The notes under the pieces are model-generated. The model was given only the letters and a program-made list of their open reading frames with translations. It was not told the DNA's origin and searched no databases. From Lachnospiraceae bacterium A4 (GTDB taxonomy: Bacteria; Bacillota; Clostridia; Lachnospirales; Lachnospiraceae): a DNA stretch of 64,000 nt. Every line of letters starts with the position of its first letter. Within the stretch, counting starts at the first letter, position 1. Of the stretch, positions 10,125 to 17,662 are shown one piece after another. Position numbers and translations under genes: made by a program. The stretch is taken from assembly GCA_000403215.2 (NCBI GenBank), contig KE159560.1, positions 248,591-312,590 of the forward strand. The letters run 5' to 3'.

Positions 10125-11207
10125 ATGTCCAGAGTGTACAATTTTTCAGCAGGTCCCGCAGTTTTACCTGAGGAAGTCCTCAAAGAAGCTGCAAATGAAA
10201 TGTTAGATTATAAAGGAACAGGAATGTCCGTCATGGAGATGAGCCACCGCTCAAAGGCTTATGATACCATTATCAAAGAAGCTGAAGCTGATCTGAGAGA
10301 GCTTATGAATATTCCAGACAACTATAAAGTATTATTTTTGCAGGGAGGCGCAAGCCAGCAGTTTGCCATGATTCCCATGAATCTCATGAAAAATGGTGTT
10401 GCCGACTATATCGTTACAGGGCAGTGGGCGAAGAAAGCTTATCAGGAGGCATGTCTGTTTGGCAAGGCAAACAAGATTGCATCGAGTGAGGACCAGACAT
10501 TCTCTTACATACCAGACTGTTCAGATTTGCCAATCTCTGAGGATGCTGACTATGTGTATATCTGTGAGAACAATACCATTTATGGAACCAAGTTCAAGAC
10601 ACTGCCAAACACAAAGGGAAAAACACTTGTGGCAGATGTGTCCTCATGCTTCCTGTCAGAGCCAGTAGATGTGACAAAATACGGTGTCATCTATGGCGGT
10701 GTCCAGAAAAATATCGGACCGGCAGGCGTTGTCATTGTGATTATCAGAGAAGATTTGATCACCGATGATGTTCTTCCCGGAACACCGACCATGTTGAAGT
10801 ACAAGACGCATTCCGACAATGACTCACTTTACAACACACCGCCTGCATACGGCATTTATATCTGCGGAAAAGTATTTAAATGGCTCAAGAAGCAGGGCGG
10901 TCTTGAGAAGATGAAAGCATACAATGAGAAGAAGGCAAAAATTCTCTACGATTTCCTTGACGAGAGCAAGCTCTTTAAGGGAACGGTCAGAAAAGAAGAC
11001 CGCTCTCTGATGAATGTACCATTTGTGACAGGCAATGAGGAATTGGACGCAAAGTTTGTCAAGGAAGCAAAAGAAGCAGGCTTTGAGAATCTGAAAGGCC
11101 ACAGAAGTGTTGGCGGTATGCGCGCAAGTATCTACAATGCTATGCCAATCGAGGGTGTAGAGAAGCTTGTGGAGTTTATGAAAAAATTTGAGGAGGAAAA
11201 CCAATAA
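10125..11207 (+). CDS. serC: Phosphoserine aminotransferase
   Basis: PLP enzyme converting 3-phosphohydroxypyruvate to phosphoserine with glutamate as donor, the second step of serine synthesis. The 360 residues match the family length. The opening YNFSAGPAVLPEEVL and the PLP lysine K195 in GGVQKNIGPAG are diagnostic, as is the HRSVGGMRAS motif near the C-terminus. SD AGGAGG lies 9 bp upstream. The stop TAA shares its last base with the serA start, so the pair is a coupled operon. Confidence 0.96.
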   Translation: MSRVYNFSAGPAVLPEEVLKEAANEMLDYKGTGMSVMEMSHRSKAYDTIIKEAEADLRELMNIPDNYKVLFLQGGASQQFAMIPMNLMKNGVADYIVTGQWAKKAYQEACLFGKANKIASSEDQTFSYIPDCSDLPISEDADYVYICENNTIYGTKFKTLPNTKGKTLVADVSSCFLSEPVDVTKYGVIYGGVQKNIGPAGVVIVIIREDLITDDVLPGTPTMLKYKTHSDNDSLYNTPPAYGIYICGKVFKWLKKQGGLEKMKAYNEKKAKILYDFLDESKLFKGTVRKEDRSLMNVPFVTGNEELDAKFVKEAKEAGFENLKGHRSVGGMRASIYNAMPIEGVEKLVEFMKKFEEENQ

Positions 11208-12370
11208 TGTATCAATATAAATGTCTGAACCCCATCTCCGATATCGGATTATCAAGATTTACAGAAAATTACCAGACGACAGATGATCTCGCACAGGCGG
11301 AGGGCGTGCTCGTCAGAAGTGCATCTATGCATGAGATGGAGCTGCCCAAGACACTTCTTGCGGTTGCGAGAGCCGGTGCCGGTGTCAACAATATTCCGCT
11401 TGACCGGTGCGCAGAACAGGGAATTGTCGTGTTCAATACACCCGGTGCCAACGCAAACGGCGTCAAAGAACTGGTGCTGGCTGGAATGCTTCTTGCCTCA
11501 AGAGATGTGACAGGAGGAATAGACTGGGTAAAAGCCAATGCGGGTTCAGAGACCGTTGCAAAGGACGCGGAGAAGGAGAAAAAGAATTTTGCCGGCACAG
11601 AAATTCAGGGCAAGAAGCTTGGCATCATTGGACTTGGCGCAATCGGTATCCGCGTGGCAAACGCAGCCGTAGCGCTCGGAATGGATGTCTATGGATATGA
11701 CCCATATCTCTCTGTGGACGCAGCGTTAAAGCTCTCCCGCGAGGTGAAGCATGTCATCAATGTAGATGATATTTACGCGGCGTGTGATTTTATCACGATT
11801 CATGTCCCACTGATGGACGCCACAAAAGGAATGATCAATGCTGCTGCCATCGCGAAGATGAAGCCGGGCGTTGTGGTATTAAATTTTGCAAGAGATTTGT
11901 TGGTCAATGAAAAAGATATGATTTCCGCATTGGAAGCTGGCAAAGTCAAAAAATATGTCTCAGACTTCCCGAATCCGACAACAGCAGGACAGAAGGGCTG
12001 TATTGTCATTCCGCATCTGGGCGCTTCCACAGAGGAATCCGAAGATAACTGCGCCGTAATGGCAGTCGATGAGCTCAAAGACTATCTTGAAAATGGTAAT
12101 ATCAGAAACAGCGTAAACTACCCGGCATGTGATATGGGAATCTGCGGCAATGTAGGCAGAGTAGCGATTCTTCATAAGAATATTGCAAATATGATCACGC
12201 AGTTTACAGCAGCGCTTGGCGCGGCTGGAATCAACATCAGCGATATGACCAATAAATCAAGAGGTGAGTACGCGTATACGCTGATGGACATTGAGAAATC
12301 AGCTGATGACAAGATTCTTGAACAGTTGAACAGCATTGACGGCGTGTTCCGGGTGCGCGTTGTAAAGTAA
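11207..12370 (+). CDS. serA: D-3-phosphoglycerate dehydrogenase with ACT domain
   Basis: NAD-dependent oxidation of 3-phosphoglycerate, the first step of serine synthesis. The 387-residue protein is of the short ACT type. The substrate domain has RAGAGVNNIP, the Rossmann motif is GLGAIGIRVANAA, and the catalytic His is in the VIPHLGASTEES block. The C-terminal 70 residues (from about 318) form an ACT domain (INISDMTNKSRGEYAYTLMDIE), expected to bind serine for feedback control. Translation overlaps the serC stop by one base. Confidence 0.96.
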   Translation: MYQYKCLNPISDIGLSRFTENYQTTDDLAQAEGVLVRSASMHEMELPKTLLAVARAGAGVNNIPLDRCAEQGIVVFNTPGANANGVKELVLAGMLLASRDVTGGIDWVKANAGSETVAKDAEKEKKNFAGTEIQGKKLGIIGLGAIGIRVANAAVALGMDVYGYDPYLSVDAALKLSREVKHVINVDDIYAACDFITIHVPLMDATKGMINAAAIAKMKPGVVVLNFARDLLVNEKDMISALEAGKVKKYVSDFPNPTTAGQKGCIVIPHLGASTEESEDNCAVMAVDELKDYLENGNIRNSVNYPACDMGICGNVGRVAILHKNIANMITQFTAALGAAGINISDMTNKSRGEYAYTLMDIEKSADDKILEQLNSIDGVFRVRVVK

Positions 12371-12398
12371 ACTTGCAGCGGCAGCCAGATCAGTGCAG

Positions 12399-12489
12399 GT
12401 TGCGAATTTATTGCATCGTGGCATTCTGACAAAATTGTAATAAATTCGCAACATTATATTGCACAAAATGCTTCTTTAGTGCAATATAA
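12399..12489. repeat. Two inverted repeats downstream of serA
   Basis: First pair: GTTGCGAATTTATT (12399-12412) and its exact complement AATAAATTCGCAAC (12439-12452). Second pair: TTATATTGCAC (12454-12464) with GTGCAATATAA (12479-12489). Both are perfect, 14 and 11 bp. The first could end the serCA transcript, but neither has a T tract. They lie immediately before the small transcription unit at 12536. Confidence 0.75.
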
Positions 12490-12535
12490 ATTGGTAAAAT
12501 AATGTAAAAATTATGGACAATGTGTCAAAAATCTG

Positions 12536-12564
12536 TTGACAAAATGCAATAAATATGTAATAAT
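12536..12564 (+). promoter_or_regulatory. Promoter of a short transcription unit
   Basis: TTGACA (12536-12541) and AATAAT (12559-12564) at 17 bp, an extended A/T-rich sigma-A promoter. A strong terminator lies about 170 bp downstream, with no long ORF in between. Confidence 0.6.
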
Positions 12565-12570
12565 TTATCT

Positions 12571-12766
12571 ACGGAAACAACATTACACTTTAGAATCCTT
12601 GAGAGAGCTTTATGAAAATGAGATTGCGTTTGTGTAAAAAGGGATGGCTTCTCGGAAACAAAATGGGGAATTTGTGGGGATAGCTTGATGTGTAAAAAGA
12701 ACTTTTGATAGGGAATCAAGTGTAAAAGGAACAGTACAAAAAAAGGATGTTTGCATCCTTTTTTTG
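12571..12766 (+). ncRNA. Candidate small RNA or 23-codon peptide mRNA
   Basis: About 195 nt between a good promoter and a strong intrinsic terminator. Three copies of GTGTAAAAGG/GTGTAAAAAG occur at 12632, 12690 and 12720. A 23-codon ORF (12612-12683) begins MKMRLRLCKKGW after a weak GAGAG ribosome site; it has basic and aromatic residues and could be a small peptide, or may be chance. I do not recognise a known RNA family such as 6S. Expression of the unit is inferred from promoter and terminator alone. Confidence 0.4.
12738..12765. terminator. Bidirectional intrinsic terminator
   Basis: A7-GGATG (12738-12749), 4-nt loop, CATCC-T7 (12754-12765). The 12-bp stem has A and T runs on both sides, so it can end the small unit on the plus strand and the gene at 12842-13117 on the minus strand. 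Confidence 0.85.
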
Positions 12767-12841
12767 TTTGTGCGATGACCCGGCTGTGGCAGAATAGAAA
12801 TGCACACAGATACGTGCAATAAGAAACAACTTTATGTGGCA

Positions 12842-13117
12842 TTAGAATGCATCGTGTACATCGCCGTATTTTGTCATATTCCCAATCGTATTCTGGAATT
12901 TTGTCTCACGGCTAACCGTGACCTGACTCGCCAAATCCATATATTTGATAAAAATTTCCTCCACTGTCTTATTTTGCTCTTTTGCGATTTCCTCCATGAT
13001 TGGTTTGAGCTTTTCAAGCTGGAAAGAAACGCGTGTTTTCTGCGGATCAAAATCTTTCAATACACGGTCAGCATACTCGTTAATACGTTCTAACAGATTC
13101 TTATCTTCTGGTGTCAT
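12842..13117 (-). CDS. Small conserved-looking hypothetical protein
   Basis: A 91-residue soluble protein, highly charged and mostly helical, with LERINEYADRVLKDFDPQ and EEIAKEQNKTVEEIFIKYMDLA. Its own promoter fits well (TTGACA, 17 bp, TATAGT on the minus strand at 13201-13173) and a ribosome site (GGAAGT) precedes ATG. It has no signal peptide and no motif I recognise. The alternating charged/hydrophobic pattern suggests a helical bundle or a DNA- or partner-binding protein; function unknown. It is convergent with the small unit at 12571 and divergent from the sigma operon. Confidence 0.7.
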   Translation of the reverse strand: MTPEDKNLLERINEYADRVLKDFDPQKTRVSFQLEKLKPIMEEIAKEQNKTVEEIFIKYMDLASQVTVSRETKFQNTIGNMTKYGDVHDAF

Positions 13118-13172
13118 AGTCCTGAACTTCCTTTCATGAATAATTGAGGCAGTAATACCTCTCTAAATAATT

Positions 13173-13201
13173 ACTATAACATACTGTATTTTGCTTGTCA
13201 A
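13173..13201 (-). promoter_or_regulatory. Promoter of the 91-residue reverse gene
   Basis: On the minus strand TTGACA (plus 13196-13201) and TATAGT (plus 13173-13178) with 17-bp spacing. This is a near-consensus sigma-A promoter, about 55 bp before the start codon. Confidence 0.75.
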
Positions 13202-13219
13202 AAGGCTGTTGTGACAGAT

Positions 13220-13249
13220 TTGCAGTTTTTTATAAGAATATGATATAAT
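13220..13249 (+). promoter_or_regulatory. Promoter of the sigma factor operon
   Basis: TTGCAG (13220-13225) and TATAAT (13244-13249) with an 18-bp spacer. It resembles a sigma-A promoter rather than an ECF promoter, so basal expression may be housekeeping. An additional autoregulated promoter is not obvious. Confidence 0.6.
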
Positions 13250-13325
13250 TCCGTAAAAGCCTGCAACGGGTTATCCGAAAATCCTTCTTATAAGAAAAGG
13301 GAACAAACACAAAGGAGGTTATCAC

Positions 13326-13883
13326 TTGGAGGACAATGAGATTATTGAATTATTCTGGCAGCGCTCTCAACGGGCGATTGCGGAGACTGACGGAAAATAT
13401 GGCGGACGGCTGCAAAGTCTGTCCATGAATATACTGCACGACAGAGAGGACGCAGAGGAATGTGTAAATGATACATACCATGCAGCATGGAATACGCTGC
13501 CCCCCAAGCGCCCGAACTATTTTTTTGCATATCTGGCAAAACTTACGCGCAACTTTTCATTCGGAAAATATGATTACTACCATGCTCAGAAACGGTCTGT
13601 GACAGTGGTAGCGCTGAGCGAGGAGATTGAGAACTGCATTCCGGCGCCGAATGACTTTGAACAAAAGCTGGACAGCGAGGAGATTGGGCGCATTCTCAGT
13701 GAATTTTTGCTGCAGCAGCCCGATGAGATGCGAAGGATTTTCGTGCGGCGATACTGGTATATGGATTCCATTCGGGACATTTCACAGATGTTTCATATGG
13801 GTGAAAGCAAAGTGAAATCCATTCTTTTCCGCATGAGAAACAAGCTCAGGAAATATTTAGAGGAGGGAGGCATACAGTTGTGA
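13326..13883 (+). CDS. ECF-type RNA polymerase sigma factor
   Basis: A 185-residue sigma-70 family protein of the extracytoplasmic-function class. The region 2-like part (about 15-85) contains ILHDREDAEECVNDTYHAAWNTLPP, and the region 4-like helix-turn-helix (about 125-180) contains MDSIRDISQMFHMGESKVKSILFRMRNKLRKYL. The start is TTG at 13326, chosen because AAAGGAGG sits 7 bp before it. The stop overlaps the next gene as GTGA, so the downstream membrane protein is coupled and probably its regulator. The adjacent serpins are the natural candidate regulon. Confidence 0.88.
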   Translation: MEDNEIIELFWQRSQRAIAETDGKYGGRLQSLSMNILHDREDAEECVNDTYHAAWNTLPPKRPNYFFAYLAKLTRNFSFGKYDYYHAQKRSVTVVALSEEIENCIPAPNDFEQKLDSEEIGRILSEFLLQQPDEMRRIFVRRYWYMDSIRDISQMFHMGESKVKSILFRMRNKLRKYLEEGGIQL

Positions 13884-14800
13884 GAGGAAAAGCGTTGCTG
13901 GAATGTATGGCGTATATTGATGATAAACTAATCGAGGAAGCACTGAACCCGCCAAGCATTCCACATGAAAAAAATCTTAAGGAAAAAAATAATAACGATA
14001 ATACTGTAACAAAATGGCGTATGGCGGCTGCCTGCGTACTCGTGCTTGGGGTCTCCGCAACGGCATTCTGGTCACACCAGCAGCAGAAAAACACCCCGCA
14101 TACCGAAAATATAGAAATTGCATACCAGATGGACAAAGCGTCGAAGGATACTGGCGATCGTCCCAAGATGCATCAAAATGATACAGGAATGCCGACAGAA
14201 TCCACTGCGGCCGACACTGATCTGTATACGGCAGGCACAGAACAAAATAAAGAAAAGAGCATAGAAGATGCCACGGAGGACAAAGCCCCAGCAAAACAAG
14301 GTTCCGTATATGCAGAACAGTATGATGAGGAGAACGGCGCTGCTGATGAACGGCAATTTGCTATAGAAGAATCACAAAAAACCTCCTACACCATACTCAG
14401 TGATTATTACGGAGAAAAAGATGCTTCTGTATATGATTATCCAGTGCCCCAAAAAGGAACCCTTCTGTGTTATCACGATCTGCAGGAGACAATCAATTAT
14501 TATACGAAGCTGGAAAATTCAGCAGCTTCTGTAGAAGATACCATTTATGCATACCAAGTTGTGATTGACCTGTACGGCGATATTGAAACAGCCAATGGCA
14601 CACAGTACAAAGAATTGCATTACGAAAGTGAAGGACACTTAATTATTGAGCAGGAATACCGGCGTCTGATTGATTTAGGCTACGCGGTAAGGCTGTCTGA
14701 GGATTTCCAGCTCACAGGCACCTTCACCAAAACCGAAATTGACACATTTCCGCTCGCACCAGAGTACGGCTATGTATTCCGTTTTGAGAGCGAAACCTAA
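13880..14800 (+). CDS. Membrane anti-sigma-like protein
   Basis: A 306-residue protein with a GTG start that overlaps the sigma stop by 4 bp. Residues 1-48 would be cytoplasmic (YIDDKLIEEALNPPS), followed by one transmembrane helix around 50-65 (MAAACVLVLGVSATAFW). A low-complexity, Thr/Glu/Asp-rich extracellular linker leads to a folded C-terminal domain (about 170-306). The layout fits an anti-sigma factor that senses outside the cell. I see no zinc-type HxxxCxxC motif in the cytoplasmic part, so it is not a ZAS-type anti-sigma. Role is inferred from order and topology, not a recognised family. Confidence 0.7.
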   Translation: MRGKALLECMAYIDDKLIEEALNPPSIPHEKNLKEKNNNDNTVTKWRMAAACVLVLGVSATAFWSHQQQKNTPHTENIEIAYQMDKASKDTGDRPKMHQNDTGMPTESTAADTDLYTAGTEQNKEKSIEDATEDKAPAKQGSVYAEQYDEENGAADERQFAIEESQKTSYTILSDYYGEKDASVYDYPVPQKGTLLCYHDLQETINYYTKLENSAASVEDTIYAYQVVIDLYGDIETANGTQYKELHYESEGHLIIEQEYRRLIDLGYAVRLSEDFQLTGTFTKTEIDTFPLAPEYGYVFRFESET

Positions 14801-14821
14801 AAATAAAAGGGAGATAAGAGT

Positions 14822-16180
14822 ATGGTTCAAAAAAGAATACGCATCACAACAGCAATCGTCACAGCCGCCTGTCTTTTCAGCGCCTGTGCCCAAAAAGCTG
14901 CGCACCAGCCTGTCTTGCAAATGACAGAACAGGAGCAAAATACAAATACACGAAATACAGATACACAAAATTCGGCAGAACAAAACATAACGAACATAAC
15001 CGATTCGGCAGAAGCCACAGCGACAGGCGTATGCATTGATTATGTGATAGAATCCTATCAACATGTCCAGCAGTTCGGATACCGTCTGTTTTCGCAACAA
15101 CTCAATAACCAAAATCCGCTGATATCGCCAGTATCCGCTTATCTGGCGCTCACGATGGCAGGCTGCGGGGCAGATGGCGCAACCCGTGAGGAGTTCTATG
15201 ATGTACTTGGCAAGGATATGCTGCCGCTCTCTGACGATATGATGAACCGTTTTCCGACAACAGACGAACAGATGAAGCTGTCCATTGCCAATTCTGCATG
15301 GATTGATGACGAAATGGCCGTGGACGATACATGGCTTGGCACGATGAAATCACTGCTGGAGGCAGAGGCTGTTCAGGCAGCGCTCTCCACAGAACAGACC
15401 ATGAACGAGATTAATAACTGGATTGATACAAAGACAAATGGGTTAATCCCTGATCTGCTGGAAACACCGTTAGATGTACAAACGCGCCTTGCCCTTTTTC
15501 AAACCATCTACTTTAAAGGAAAATGGCAGTATCCTTTCGAGCCGCAGAATACATACAAGGAAGCATTTTATCTGCAAAGGGGACAGGAGGAGACTGTGCA
15601 GGCTGAGATGATGAACATGTATCTGACAGAGCTGGACTATCTCTCAAATGATTTCATGGAGGGTGTTATTCTTCCTTATCAGCAAAATGAAGCCAACAGC
15701 ACCGAAGGGCTGGCATTTGTCGCCCTGAAACCAACAGGAGAGGAGGATATCAGAGCGCTGTACGCCCAGTTAAGCGCCGAAATTATAACAGATGTTATCG
15801 CAAATAAACAGACTCAAATAGTCAATTTAAAGCTGCCAAAATTTGAAGTAACCTTTGATGAGAAGCTCAACGAAAGCCTGATTAATATGGGATTATCCGA
15901 ATGTTTTGATGAGGAGAAAGCAAATTTTGACCAGCTTGGTAAAACTATAAATGGAGATACTCTATTTATCAATTTGGTCCGCCAGAAAGCAAAAATGATT
16001 GTGGACGAGGAGGGCACGGAGGCGGCTGCCGCGACCGAAGTTTTGATGTGTGACCGCGGTGCATTGATTGAGACTGAATTAATAGAGCTGAATTTTAATG
16101 AACCATTTCTTTATATGCTCTTAGACCTCGAAACAGAGATACCGTTATTTATTGGGATATTGGATAATCCGCTTTTATAG
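14822..16180 (+). CDS. Serpin lipoprotein, predicted P1 arginine
   Basis: A 452-residue secreted protease inhibitor. A signal peptide with lipobox-like FSAC (Cys22) is followed by a Thr/Gln/Asn-rich spacer (23-75) and a complete serpin fold (about 80-452). Diagnostic parts are NPLISPVSAYLALTMAGCGA, the FKGKW strand, the hinge EEGTEAAAATE and the closing NEPFLYMLLD. The hinge follows the inhibitory consensus (P15 Gly, P14 Thr, Ala P12-P9), which places P1 at Arg412 (MCDR|GA), so trypsin-like proteases are the expected targets. It starts 21 bp after the anti-sigma-like gene with SD GGGAG and is probably in the same operon. Confidence 0.92.
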   Translation: MVQKRIRITTAIVTAACLFSACAQKAAHQPVLQMTEQEQNTNTRNTDTQNSAEQNITNITDSAEATATGVCIDYVIESYQHVQQFGYRLFSQQLNNQNPLISPVSAYLALTMAGCGADGATREEFYDVLGKDMLPLSDDMMNRFPTTDEQMKLSIANSAWIDDEMAVDDTWLGTMKSLLEAEAVQAALSTEQTMNEINNWIDTKTNGLIPDLLETPLDVQTRLALFQTIYFKGKWQYPFEPQNTYKEAFYLQRGQEETVQAEMMNMYLTELDYLSNDFMEGVILPYQQNEANSTEGLAFVALKPTGEEDIRALYAQLSAEIITDVIANKQTQIVNLKLPKFEVTFDEKLNESLINMGLSECFDEEKANFDQLGKTINGDTLFINLVRQKAKMIVDEEGTEAAAATEVLMCDRGALIETELIELNFNEPFLYMLLDLETEIPLFIGILDNPLL

Positions 16181-16252
16181 TGTATTATAGTAACAGGCTC
16201 TCGGAATCTCCGCTGCGTCTGATATTGCGGGAGACAATTACAATACAAACTA

Positions 16253-16409
16253 AGGAACTATTCAGAAATTACTCATGACAATAACTTGCATAAATGTCCA
16301 TCTGCTGCATCAGAAAATCTTGACATAGCCCGCTATGACTACGATTTTCTTCTTTGCAGCTGAACATTTATGCGGCGTTCTTGTCACAAGTAATTTCTGA
16401 ACAGTTCCT
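16253..16409. mobile_element. 157-bp palindromic MITE-like repeat
   Basis: Terminal inverted repeats of 45 bp begin AGGAACTATTCAGAAATTAC on the left (16253-16297) and end with the imperfect complement ACATTTATG...GTTCCT on the right (16364-16409). The inner 60 bp is also imperfectly self-complementary, so the whole unit can fold into one long hairpin. It codes for nothing obvious. A 15-bp copy of its terminal sequence (CTTAGGAACTGTTCA) recurs at 61517. The right end abuts the ribosome site of the second serpin. I call it MITE-like by structure only; no transposase is nearby. Confidence 0.7.
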
Positions 16410-16423
16410 AAGGAGGAATGATT

Positions 16424-17608
16424 GTGACAGAAGCATACCGGTGTGTCCGAACCTTCGGATACGATTTAATGAAACAGACTATGAACCATACAAATCCTGT
16501 CCTGTCACCTGTCTCGGCATACCTGACACTTGCCTTGGCAGGGTGCGGAGCAGAGGGGGAAACCAAGACAGAATTTGTGACAGTACTAGGGCATGAGATG
16601 CAGGCACTTGCCGCCAAGATAATGGATACATTTTCTATAAATGGTTCCTGCCTAAAGCTGTCCATCGCAAATTCAGCGTGGATTGACCCGCGTTTTTGCC
16701 TGAATACAGATTGGGAAAATGCGTTAAAATCTTTGATCAAAGCCGATGTATTTGTGACAGAGCTGTCAACTGATGAGACAATGAACCACATCAACCAGTG
16801 GATTGCCGCACGGACAAACGGACTGATTGACCAGCTCTTGACGGAACCGCTAGAACCCAGAGAGCTTATAAGGCTTGCCTTGTTCAACACGATTTATTTC
16901 AAAGGAAAATGGGAAAATCCTTTTCAGTCGTATCATACGCACAAGGAGGCGTTTTATCTGCGCGATGTGCAGAGCGATAACGAGACCAGGCAGCATAAAG
17001 ATACAATACAGGCAGACATGATGCGTGACAGAACGGCGGATATAGAATACCTGTCAAATGATTTTGCGGAGGGGGTTCTGCTGCCGTACATGTCAAACCA
17101 GAGGCCCCATTTTGATTTCAGCCGCCGCAGCAAGGGCATGGGATTTATCGCACTGAAGCCCAAAAGAAACAGCTCTGTCAGGGAGATTTGCAATAAGCTG
17201 GACGAACGTGTCGTGCACGAACTGTTATCAGGCAGAAAGCCAGAAGTGGCTGATTTAAAGCTTCCCCGTTTCCGGAGTGAATTTGATATCGATTTGTGCG
17301 AGCCACTGACCCGTATTGGGCTGACAGAATGTTTTGATGCTGACAAGGCAGATCTCTCATTGATAGGAAAAGATACCATAACAGACGATACTTTATATAT
17401 CAGCCTTGTCCGCCAGAAAGCCGTGCTTACGGTGGACGAGGAAGGCACGGAGGCAGCGGCGGCCACAGAGCTTCTGGGCGCTTTGAGGGCAATGGCAGCA
17501 CCGCAGAAACAGCTTTATTTTAATGAGCCGTTTTTATATATGCTTCTCGATATAGAAAAAGAACTGCCGTTATTTATCGGAATATTAGACAAGCCTTCGA
17601 TTATCTGA
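16424..17608 (+). CDS. Second serpin, without export signal
   Basis: A 394-residue serpin similar to the preceding one across the whole fold (PVLSPVSAYLTLALAGCGAEG, FKGKWENPFQ, hinge EEGTEAAAATE, NEPFLYMLLDIEKELPLFIG). The inhibitory hinge is intact and places P1 at Arg355 (GALR|AM). The start is GTG 16424: AAGGAGG (16410-16416) is 7 bp away, while ATG 16418 is only 1 bp from it. The protein begins directly at helix A and lacks the signal peptide and linker of its neighbour, so as annotated it would stay in the cytoplasm. The palindromic element just upstream may have removed its N-terminal export region. Confidence 0.9.
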   Translation: MTEAYRCVRTFGYDLMKQTMNHTNPVLSPVSAYLTLALAGCGAEGETKTEFVTVLGHEMQALAAKIMDTFSINGSCLKLSIANSAWIDPRFCLNTDWENALKSLIKADVFVTELSTDETMNHINQWIAARTNGLIDQLLTEPLEPRELIRLALFNTIYFKGKWENPFQSYHTHKEAFYLRDVQSDNETRQHKDTIQADMMRDRTADIEYLSNDFAEGVLLPYMSNQRPHFDFSRRSKGMGFIALKPKRNSSVREICNKLDERVVHELLSGRKPEVADLKLPRFRSEFDIDLCEPLTRIGLTECFDADKADLSLIGKDTITDDTLYISLVRQKAVLTVDEEGTEAAAATELLGALRAMAAPQKQLYFNEPFLYMLLDIEKELPLFIGILDKPSII

Positions 17609-17662
17609 TAGAATATAGTCTGGTATGAATCATTAGAAAACAAATTAGGAGGAATTATACAT

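Noticed and set aside
16354-16596. 80-residue plus frame across the palindromic element and serpin start
   Set aside because: Out of frame with the serpin; it starts inside the repeat and has no ribosome site.
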